From Obelidium mucronatum (Eukaryota; Chytridiomycota; Chytridiomycetes; Chytridiales; Chytriomycetaceae), in assembly GCA_025765595.1 (NCBI GenBank), contig JAIVFH010000041.1, positions 124,001 through 188,000 on the forward strand: 64,000 nucleotides of DNA. Reading direction: 5' to 3'. Under the pieces are notes generated by a model, which did no database searches, had not been told where the DNA came from, and saw only the letters and a program-made list of their open reading frames with translations. A program made the position numbers and the translations under genes. The number at the start of each line of letters is the position of its first letter. The first letter of the stretch is position 1. This document shows, piece by piece, positions 56,324 through 64,000 of this stretch.

Positions 56324-57297
56324 TCACAGCGAAGACGCCATTTGCAGAGTTTTCAAGAATCGCTGCATCCACTCAAACAACTTTTTGGCAGCTGGACCAT
56401 CACGGTGGTGATATACAAGGTATGCCAAAAGAGAGACCGCGAATGTAAATAGAGTGGTACTATGGGCCTTGATGTACCGCAATATAAGCTTAACAGTAGA
56501 TAGCCTCCGAGGCGAAGGTTTGGAGACTCCCTTAGTGTCAGGTTCTGGTGTAGAATTTCCTAAAGGTACGGTCGGTTGCAAGTTCAATGATTGATCAGAT
56601 ACAATTGGATGCTTTGAAATATCTTGAGGATCTGGCGAAACCATTTTATCAATATCAGCTAATGGTGCTGGAAGTTTTGCAGCTTTGGATGGCATTATTT
56701 TGGTATTCGCAGCCTTTTTAGAAGTGGTGACAGATTTGTTGCGAAACGAATCTGAGGCATCTGTCTTGGTGATATCTTTCGCGACTTTCCGCGGCCCGCC
56801 CTCTCCATCAGCACAGTGTTTGTTTTCATCGTCTTCGAGGGTCTGAATCCAATCCAGCAGTTTCTGCAGCCGCCGATGGTTAGGCAACACACCCGCCGGC
56901 AAAACAACGGCAAACCAACCTGGGCTTCGCCGGTTCCGATCGCGCCCGCGTTCGCGCCGACAAAGGCGCGCGCCGCCCGCCAGTCGCCGGCTTGTTGCGC
57001 CACGCCGTACACGCTGCGCCGGAGTTAGTCGCCCGTGTCACGTTACACACGCACGTACGCCGCTGCCGCCGCCGCCGCCGGCACGCGCCCGCGCCCCCAC
57101 GCGCCCCGCACGGCCGCCCACGCGTCGCCGCCGCCGCCGTCGCCGCCGTGCGCGCGCAGAAGCAGCACGCTGGCGAGCGAGCGGATGCGGTCGCTGTCCG
57201 TGCGCGCCAGCAGTGGGAGCAGTGCCGCGCGGCAGTCCGCGAGACGCGCCTGTTCAAAGTGCTCGAGTGCTTGGCGCAACTGATCTGTTTCCGACAT
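56324..57297 (-). CDS. Predicted tail-anchored protein with helical N-terminal domain (PEX26/APEM9-like architecture)
   Basis: Exon 1 (57297 to about 57043) encodes MSETDQLRQALEHFEQARLADCRAALL and LLLRAHGG, paired helices like TPRs. Exon 2 reads VYGVAQQAGDWRAARAFV. Exon 3 has LQKLLDWIQTLEDDENK followed by a Ser/Pro linker, then one hydrophobic segment near the end (STTLFTFAVSLLAYLVY) and a short positively charged tail (HHRDGPAAKKLFEWM). A helical-repeat N-terminus plus one C-terminal anchor resembles PEX26/PEX15/APEM9, which recruit the PEX1-PEX6 ATPases to peroxisomes. I do not see a diagnostic sequence motif, so that identity is a guess. The 5' end is GC-rich. Confidence 0.5.
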
Positions 57298-57578
57298 GAA
57301 ATATTTGTGAAATAAATAATAATTGTAAAGAAAAACAGTGAATTCCACACAAGAAACACTTCCACTCCCTTCCATTCCTTCACTGAATATTAAGGATATC
57401 TGAAGGTATGAGAATGCCTTGAATTTGCTTCTTTATCGTAGTTTATATAAAGACGCAAATTGGTTAAAGCAAAACAAGAATTGGTTAGGTGATGGAAACA
57501 TCAGCGTCTCGTTACTGTAGTTGTGTGTCATAACAAAAGTGAAAGTAATCATGTGATTTCCTTCTACAACGTGGAAAA
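57298..57578. promoter_or_regulatory. Divergent region tail-anchored gene / cysteine dioxygenase
   Basis: 281 bp, AT-rich, between the two opposing starts. I see no recognisable binding motif and no gene. Confidence 0.4.
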
Positions 57579-58603
57579 ATGCTGAAAAAGCAGAAAAGGA
57601 AAAATTCAACCAAAATTATGAACGCATCAACAGAAACCGTTTGCGTCCCGCACGAGTCAACCACAAGGCCCACCGCATGTCCAAAATCTCTCTCGGATCT
57701 GATAAACTTCTTGCACTCCCATTTGGACGATAAGGGTATTAATGAAATGGAAACAGTCGATGTGGACAAGATTCAAGCAGCAATGGAAGCTTATGTCTCA
57801 AACATACAAGACTGGTCACAATTCCGCCATTTTGACATTGGTAGATACACCCGCAATCTCGTTGATTCCGGAAACGGCAAGTTCAACCTGATGATCCTCT
57901 GTTGGCCTGAGGGTGTTGCCAGGTATTGTCCTCCTTTTTTTATTGAACGCCACCCAAAAGTTTCAAACTGCCACCTTTTTCCCTCTTGCAATATCAACCT
58001 TTGAGAAGAGTTTTCTTCGTGAAAACCATGTCTGAATGATGTCTTATTTTTAGTCCCATTCATGATCACGCTGGGTCTCATTGTTTGATGAAAGTTCTCG
58101 AAGGGGGCTTGAAGGAGACTCGCTATGCCTGGCCAGATGAAAAAGGTCCAAAATCTGCACTACCTCTCTCTTTACTTCTTCCCAGTATCACAGACCAATC
58201 CACTCCAGCCTCGGTTACTGAGAAAAAGGGTTGTATGGAAGTCACAAAAGAGACACCGCTTCAACTTGACCAAGTCGCCTACATTCATGGTATTTTCTTT
58301 TTTCATTTCAATACCACACTTCTCGGAGTTTACGTATTTGGTTTAGACAAAATTGGACTCCATCGAGTGTCTAACCCAACAAACGCACCATCCGTGTCTC
58401 TCCACTTATACTGCCCGCCATACGAAACATGTAAAACATTCGATGAAAAGACCAGTGCTTGCCGCGGCTCAGGTCGAGCTGTGTTTTATTCCGAAAATGG
58501 TGTGGTAAAAGGTCGATCAAGCACAACAGCTGCATCCCCAATGGATTCAAAATCTCCTTGCGTCAATGAAGCCTGTGGTGTACACGGAGTAAAGAATTGT
58601 TGA
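57579..58603 (+). CDS. Cysteine dioxygenase type I
   Basis: Iron enzyme that oxidises L-cysteine to cysteine sulfinate. The 3-His iron site is visible as PIHDHAGSHCLMKVLEGG (His-x-His plus the Cys that can form the Cys-Tyr cofactor) and GLHRVSNP (third His). YCPPYETCKTFDEKT holds the partner Tyr region. The N-terminus has an extra Lys-rich segment (MLKKQKRKNSTK); an in-frame ATG at 57618 could serve instead. Introns: one near 57920-58054, one near 58288-58348, and possibly a 48-nt in-frame one near 58146-58193 whose removal shortens a loop. The C-terminal end has extra cysteines (CVNEACGVHGVKNC) not usual in animals. Confidence 0.9.
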
Positions 58604-58658
58604 TAAAACTTTATTACACATGGAAAAAACATTAAAAAAAAACAATCAAATTCTTAAA

Positions 58659-59321
58659 CTATTTGTCCATCTTTGGCACAATCACAACGCAATTTGCATG
58701 TTGCACGAGGTAGTCCGACAAAGATCCGCGAAAGGCTTTCTGAATAAACCCAAGCCCTCTGCATCCACAGACAAGCATATCGGGCTTCAGCACATTTAAT
58801 TTGGCAAGAATCTCCTCCCGTGGGTCACCCCGAAGCGCAATGGCTCGGCATTGTACACCGCGACTAAGGACTTGCTCCCCATACTTTTTGAGAATTTCAT
58901 GGCTCACATCGCGATTGTATCTTTCCAATCCCTCCACGTAGTCCTCATTGAAGTCATACGACGAGCTTGGGTAGAATTCTCCAGGAGATGTGGCACCAAA
59001 TGTGGAACCAAGGACATAGCCTGGAATAGCATATGGCCGGACATTGAGAATGCAAACTTGGTCGTTTGGAGTAGCAAGGTGGTCAAGGCACCATGTGAGG
59101 GCATGCTGAGCCTCTGGGGAATCATCGACAGCAACACAGACAACGCGTTTCGGAATCGCTGGTGATTGTTGATGTTGCATCACTTCCTCATGAATGGCTG
59201 GGGCAATGAACTTTTGAGCAACCTGACTCGAACTGACTGTTCGCGCCACTTTTGGCTCTGTAGAGGAACTAAGGGCTTGGCCTTCCACGGGAGTTTGGTT
59301 CTGAGTTTCGTTTGAAATCAT
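58659..59321 (-). CDS. Universal stress protein family, copy 1
   Basis: Single-domain USP of 220 residues, no intron. A 55-residue Ser/Gln-rich N-terminal extension precedes RVVCVAVDDSPEAQHALTW, then VCILNVRPYAIPG, GDPREEILAKL, LVCGCRGLGFIQKAFRGSLSDYL and HANCVVIVPK. The G-x2-G-x7-9-GS ATP-binding motif is intact. Relative to copy 2 it has an insert (FGATSPGEFYPSSSYDF). Two TGAGTCA-type elements lie 97-136 bp upstream. Biological role: stress-related small-nucleotide binding, details unknown. Confidence 0.93.
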   Translation of the reverse strand: MISNETQNQTPVEGQALSSSTEPKVARTVSSSQVAQKFIAPAIHEEVMQHQQSPAIPKRVVCVAVDDSPEAQHALTWCLDHLATPNDQVCILNVRPYAIPGYVLGSTFGATSPGEFYPSSSYDFNEDYVEGLERYNRDVSHEILKKYGEQVLSRGVQCRAIALRGDPREEILAKLNVLKPDMLVCGCRGLGFIQKAFRGSLSDYLVQHANCVVIVPKMDK

Positions 59322-59417
59322 CGTTTTCTTGTATTCTTTTCTTCTTTTGTTTTGAAGTTGAGTTAGAAGGAAGAGTTCTTGCTCTTTTTGTACTTTATTT
59401 AACCAGGATTATCAGTC

Positions 59418-59457
59418 TGAGTCACCTCTACCAGAAAGGCCAAGTCATGTTGACTCA
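59418..59457. promoter_or_regulatory. Two TGAGTCA (AP-1/Yap/Gcn4-type) sites upstream of USP copy 1
   Basis: TGAGTCA at 59418-59424 and its reverse complement TGACTCA at 59451-59457, 26 bp apart. They are 97-136 bp upstream of the 59321 start. The same heptamer occurs upstream of USP copy 2. Confidence 0.5.
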
Positions 59458-59634
59458 TCCGCACTCTTCCAACAGCCACGCACACAAGCTGTGGACACAG
59501 AATCTGCTCGGCATACGTATCGACCCCTCTCTTAGCTGCAAGATGTCAATTCTCACATCCTGGAAAAATAGCAGAAAAATAGAATTACAACAACAGTCCT
59601 TTATTACACAAAAAAATTAAAGTAAATCGACTAT

Positions 59635-60195
59635 TTAAACAGTCTTGACTTCTGGGGCATGGCTGATGATGACTGGAACAGTCAAGTGATGAATGAGATA
59701 TTCGCTCACGCTTCCCAACAAAGCGCGTTTGAAGCCAGACAGTCCTCTGTTACCAATTACCAGCATGTCCACCTTCATTTCGTTCACCTTGGCGGCAATT
59801 TCATCACGAGGATCACCTCTCAAGGCAACTCCCCGCATATTGTATTTTCTGGCTGGCAGTTTGTTGGCATACGCGCGCAGCAAGTCATGGCTTTCCTTCT
59901 TGTTGGCAGCCTCCAAAGACTCTGTTTCTTTCGTAAAGTCGATGTAAGCTGGCCCATACACAACGGGAAGTGACACGACTGGGCGCACGTTGATGATGAC
60001 AATTTGGTCCGTTTCTGGACGGATAATGTTCTTGATCATCCAGTCGAACGCGTATTCTGAGCATGGCGAAGCATCAACTGCAATGGCAATAACGCGGTTG
60101 AACCCCTCAGTGTGGTCTTCATGAGGGTGGACGACATCCTCGTGAGTGGCAATTGCATTTGCTTCGGCTGATTGGTTGGAAATAGTAGCTGACAT
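59635..60195 (-). CDS. Universal stress protein family, copy 2
   Basis: A 186-residue intronless USP, tandem with and same orientation as copy 1. It has RVIAIAVDASPCSEYAFDW, IVIINVRPVVSLP, GDPRDEIAAKV, LVIGNRGLSGFKRALLGSVS and TVPVIISHAP. The ATP-binding glycines are kept. Identity with copy 1 is clear in the core but modest elsewhere, so the duplication is not recent. It sits 313 bp from copy 1. The start MSATISNQSAEAN is the first ATG. Confidence 0.93.
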   Translation of the reverse strand: MSATISNQSAEANAIATHEDVVHPHEDHTEGFNRVIAIAVDASPCSEYAFDWMIKNIIRPETDQIVIINVRPVVSLPVVYGPAYIDFTKETESLEAANKKESHDLLRAYANKLPARKYNMRGVALRGDPRDEIAAKVNEMKVDMLVIGNRGLSGFKRALLGSVSEYLIHHLTVPVIISHAPEVKTV

Positions 60196-60268
60196 AGTAA
60201 ATATGTTGTTTTTTTAATTGCTGAAATGGGAGAAGGTGGCGCTGTTTTATGCAGGTGGCTCATCAACA

Positions 60269-60275
60269 TGAGTCA
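60269..60275. promoter_or_regulatory. TGAGTCA site upstream of USP copy 2
   Basis: Same heptamer as in front of copy 1, here 74 bp from the 60195 start. It is followed by CCC. A shared stress regulator (bZIP/Yap type) is the simplest explanation. Confidence 0.4.
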
Positions 60276-60405
60276 CCCTTATCCAAATCTCTCCTTTACA
60301 AATGCAACAGCAAGATTTACTCACATCATTAGAAATCAAGTTTTAATAATAAGTTCACGTTTCAATGAGGAGAATATTTGGGTCAATGAACACGATGAAA
60401 TGAGT

Positions 60406-61543
60406 TCAAGGATTTTCTTTGATCCATTTGGCTTCTGGGAGCCGGTTGGGAATGTTTTCTTTTCGCAAATCAGGCCACTGCTGACGAACACGCTCAATAA
60501 TCGACTTGCCCATGCGTTCGTTTCCTTTGGCGCTGAAATGAAGGCCATCTTCAAACAGATCCATTACTTTGGACATTTCGTAGCCCTTGTCTCCAGCCCC
60601 ATCCGATCCCAACAATGCATCCCAAGAATCCAAGACTGTAAAGTTTTGAGCAGACCATTTCGAACCGTCAGCCAGAATCTCCTTTCCAACTTCCAGACAT
60701 GCATCGCGGTACAACTTGATTGTTTCGCTTGTTCGGTGCATCATAAACTTGACACTCATAAAAGGCGGTGAGATTAAAACAACTCGAGTGCTTGTAGAAA
60801 TAGACTTGACATTTGCAACGATTGCCTTGAGGTTCTTTTTATATTCTGCCAAAGGAACGTGTGCTCCTTTGATTTCGGGAGACGTGGCATCGTTGCTTCC
60901 GATCATAATAGTAATGAGGGATGTTTTCGCTTTGGGGCTAGATGGGGATGTGGATTTGATGACAGGGACAACAAGGGGGAGGGCATCATGGGTGTTGAGG
61001 CCAACGAAACCACGAATCAAAGTGTCCAATTTGTGATTGTATTCTTGCCGAATCTGAGACGAGAAGCCTGTGGCTCTTGCACTGTACTGTTTCCCAAATT
61101 AGATTGTCAAGTTGCAACTGAATTCAGGGCTGTTTCATTTACCGCCGTGATGGAGTCCCCAAAGAGAAGAATATGATCTAGGGCAAGATCGTTGGCGCTG
61201 CAGCAAGACAAGCAAACAGTTAGAGGCGGAGCAGCGGGCCACAGGGCTGGAGCCGCACTCACTTGGACGCTCTTGTTCCGGCCACAATTGGATGGCTGGC
61301 CACGGACCCCGCCGTCGCCACGCCGAGCACATACACGCCCAGCGACCACGTGACCAGCAGCAGCACCGCTGCCGTGGTCCGCAGACACTTCATTGGGTAC
61401 CGCTCTGTCTTGTCCTTCGGCGCCGCCTGAGTCGCGGCAGTCGCGCCGAACGCACCGAGCTCTACGTCGTCGCTGTCATTGGCGCCGCCGAATGATGCGC
61501 CAAGCAGCCGCTCGTTGGCCGCAGCGGTGGGAGCCCGTCGCAT
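60406..61543 (-). CDS. Membrane-anchored SGNH/GDSL hydrolase (IAH1-like esterase)
   Basis: Serine esterase/lipase. Short cytosolic N-terminus (MRRAPTAAANERLLGAS) then one membrane anchor (TAAVLLLVTWSLGVYVLGVA), giving a type II topology. The catalytic domain has block I LALDHILLFGDSIT (nucleophile Ser), a Gly in LIRGFVGLNT, block III IMIGSNDAT (Asn) and block V DLFEDGLHFSAKGNERM (Asp and His). Three or four introns; the first exon is GC-rich. Isoamyl-acetate-hydrolysing esterases lack such an anchor, so the substrate may differ. Confidence 0.85.
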
Positions 61544-61572
61544 TTTTCAATTGTATTTATTCCAGTATTTAT

Positions 61573-63678
61573 TCAGTTGGTTGAGTTCAAAAGTTCATCT
61601 TTCACATCAATAAAGCCACTCCATTCATTCCGTCTGTCCAACATGTATGCAAAACGCTCCCTGTTTGCAGCCACATAATCAGGCACATCGATATTGTCCT
61701 CAATGTGTCTAAACTGGTTAAATTGACGTCCAAACAAATCAAATCCGTACCGATACCCATTCAAAATATTCGATTTTCCGAGAAACGCAGGATTATTATG
61801 GTCTGTATGGCTGTACGAACTGACTTTCTGGAGTACATCAGGAAGGGTACTGAAACACCAACTGCAATGCCAGCCAGCTTTCATCAATAACTTGCCGCGG
61901 TTATTCCCTCGAATTGAGGTTGCATTTACGCTTTCAGGTCGATGATCCTCATCAATCACAAAAATGGTTTGAACACCCCATGTCTCCTCGGCATGTCGAT
62001 ACTCAAAACCAAAGTAGTAAAAGTCCAGCTGAGTATGAAACATAGAGTGGGTGTGATTGGAACAGGATTTGAGAGTTTCAAGAGTCGAAGGTCTGGGAAT
62101 CTCATCAACATCTCCAATAATTACCAAGTCGCCGTCTTTGGCGTTGATTCTTTTGAGACCCTCTCGAAGACCCCCATTTCGAACGGCATATTCACGAGTG
62201 AAAGCGCCAACACTAGTTCCATTGGGTCCAATTTCTTCAGGCTGGATCCCAAGGTCAATGTGAACAATTTTATCCCAGTAGCGGCGAAACTCGGGCACTT
62301 CTTTCAACTCGAACAGCGTGAGATTCTTTGGATTTCCACTGAAAGTTCTATTCATTTCCACGAGAATGAACCAGTCGACAACACATCCGATTGTGTTAAG
62401 TCTAATTTCAAGGAAGTCCCGCTCTCCATTGTACATGAAGTAATCAATCAGTTTGCGATTTTGAGTCGGATCCAAACTTTTCTTGGTTGAGTCCTTTGCA
62501 CCAAGTTCATCGCAAGTGTGTCTTGGCTGGTTCTTCAGACGCAACTCTTCCCGAATGTCGCGAAACCCCGCAAACGCATTACGTCGGCTCATCATATGGG
62601 AATACCTTGTCCCTTGATAAAGTCGAACTTCTAGTGGTATATCTGCCCCAATGTGGCTGACATGACGTACTGGGTCTTGTATGTTGTCCATCAACACCCC
62701 GTATCTCACTCTATTAACGATTTCATCCAGATGCCATCCGAACCTATTCATCATTTCCTTGGATTCCGAGTAACATGCGTCGCAATGCCATCCCGCGTTT
62801 TCGATGTCATATGCCGTGCTTCCAAACTTATCTTGCATGTTTGATTCGGACAATCCCGCCCAGGTCCCATTTACTCTCAACCATTCCTCATCCATCCAAC
62901 TAACTATTCGAGAACCTATGGTTGGACTTGCTAAACGTTTGTACTGAAATCCGTACAGATATCGGTCCATCTTGAGGTTCAAAACAAAGTTACGGATAGT
63001 AGAACCGCGACTGTACCGATAAAACGAGGCGACACATTGTTTCAGGTCCTTCAAAACTTCAGCTCTTGGAAGCTGCTCGACAAGCCCAAACATAGCCATG
63101 ACTCCTTCCTTTTGTGCAATTTTCTTGGACTTCATTAAATTGAAGGCACGGTCCAAGATATGAGTTTCGTACTCTCGGTAACTTTTGCCCTTCAAGAATA
63201 TTGGATCGGGCTGGATACGCCAAATAAACAACCCTAAATCCAGCTGCGGCATTTGTAGGGAAAGTGGGGGGATGGAGCGATTTTTCCAGTCGACGGAAGG
63301 AACGATAATATGGAAGGCATCAACGGCAGATGATACAGTTTTGATTCGGAGGTTTAACGCGTTGCTGTCTCCAAGATGCACAAATGCGTCAATCAGAACC
63401 GACTGGACTGGAGGAATCCTATGTCTGTTCCAAGCAACTTTGTTTGGAACTGGTCGAATGAAAGAACAAGTTGATTCAAATTCAGAAATAATTTGTCTTT
63501 TGGAAACAGTCTATTGTATGCGTTGTTAAATAAGCATTGTGACAAGAAGTTTAAGAGTTACATCTTGATATTCCTCGTGTATCCAATACGTAAAACCAGA
63601 GATAAGTGAAAGTATCACTAGCGTCGGTACTGCGAGGGTCTTTACAAAAGCCTTCTTAGTTTTCATTGATGGAAACAT
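61573..63678 (-). CDS. Glycosyltransferase family 17 (MGAT3-like) with two tandem domains
   Basis: Exon 1 (63678 to about 63561) gives a short cytosolic stretch and a membrane anchor (TLAVPTLVILSLISGFTYWI): a type II Golgi protein. Exon 2 encodes two related domains. Domain 1: IDAFVHLGDSNALNLRI, FGLVEQLPRAEVLKDLKQC, FVLNLKMDRYLYGFQYKR, AGWHCDACYS. Domain 2: IDYFMYNGERDFLEIRL, CVVDWFILVEMNRTFSGNP, IGDVDEIPRPSTLETLKSC, FYYFGFEYRH, AGWHCSWCFS. Family members transfer a sugar (GlcNAc) to glycans; domain 2 has DVD and looks active, domain 1 has LVE there and is likely inactive. The start at 63678 or 63666 is equally possible. Confidence 0.82.
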
Positions 63679-64000
63679 CGTTCCCTTTTTTTTGACAGGT
63701 GACAGACAGCTTTCCCTCCTCGGTGAAAAAAATTTCACAAGATTTCCCCTCTTTCCCTCCTCAATGATAAAAATTTCAACCCATACTCCGCACTGAGGCC
63801 AATCAACACTATGCGATTTGTTTTGAGCCCACATCTTCTACAAGTGTAACCAGTGCAATTGATAAGTTTGTGTAATTTTCCAGCTAATTTTCATTTCCGT
63901 TTTCCCCTTCATCAAAAAGTATAAGAAGGTGTCTCCAGAACTCATACGCCTTTTTAGTTTTGGGTCCTGAATGGCCAATCGCCTATATTAAGTATTGACA
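63679..64000. other. Upstream region of the GT17 gene, no gene seen
   Basis: The last 320 bp contain only AT-rich sequence with short C/T tracts in front of the GT17 start. I find no convincing coding sequence or RNA gene on either strand. A CCTTTTTAGT-like TATA-rich stretch near 63950 has no assigned target. Confidence 0.4.

Noticed and set aside
1..64000. Search for mobile elements, CRISPR, rRNA and tRNA
   Set aside because: I saw no transposase with terminal repeats, reverse transcriptase, array of spaced repeats, or rRNA/tRNA signature. The CENP-B-type gene lacks a nuclease domain and inverted repeats.

Overview
The window is a gene-dense piece of a eukaryotic nuclear genome. I place it in a zoosporic (flagellated) early-diverging fungus, most likely a chytrid-type lineage; this is an inference from gene content, not from a marker gene. 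The evidence is: short GT-AG introns (mostly about 45-90 nt, some much shorter), fungal-type housekeeping proteins (SmD1, RBM22/Slt11, bL28m, Ura4-type dihydroorotase, Scc4/MAU2, Sqs1-like G-patch protein), and genes typical of ciliated or flagellated cells (TTC16-like, ARMH1, a TTLL5-like protein). I find 33 protein genes, the first cut by the left edge. I see no rRNA, tRNA, CRISPR, transposon or viral segment.

Layout. 1-5 kb: NBP35, RBM22, DPM2, TTC16-like. 5-11 kb: a Ras GEF, ARMH1, RPL15. 11-22 kb: bL28m, a GNAT acetyltransferase, an orphan gene, RPS11, a large RhoGAP-like protein, an aldo/keto-reductase-like protein. 22-34 kb: a 5-kb kinesin-like gene whose motor has lost its nucleotide-binding motifs, a Myb plus CENP-B/pogo-type DNA-binding protein, INCENP, SmD1. 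34-44 kb: PSMB4, XLF/NHEJ1, ORC2, MAU2/SCC4, a Sqs1-like protein. 44-51 kb: a glutamyl-tRNA synthetase fused to an EMAPII domain, dihydroorotase, a coiled-coil protein with a CaaX end. 51-64 kb: a TTLL5-like protein with eroded catalytic motifs, YIPF6, a tail-anchored protein, cysteine dioxygenase, two universal stress proteins, a membrane-anchored SGNH hydrolase, and a GT17 glycosyltransferase with two domains, the first lacking DxD.

Genes are packed closely, often head to head with 32-80 bp between start codons. Several gene products act in chromosome biology (INCENP, ORC2, MAU2, XLF, CENP-B-like protein), but neighbours mostly have unrelated roles, as expected for a eukaryote. The clearest oddities are: enzyme families kept as likely pseudo-enzymes (kinesin-like, TTLL5-like, GT17 first domain, aldo/keto reductase), very GC-rich islands at the 5' ends of about ten genes, the GluRS-EMAPII fusion, two long G tracts, very short introns, one GC-AG intron, and a paralogous stress-protein pair that both carry upstream TGAGTCA elements.

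Exon joins were made by eye from splice signals, reading frame and family resemblance. Gene outer limits are firmer than individual splice sites. Family matches come from memory of conserved motifs; no database search was run.
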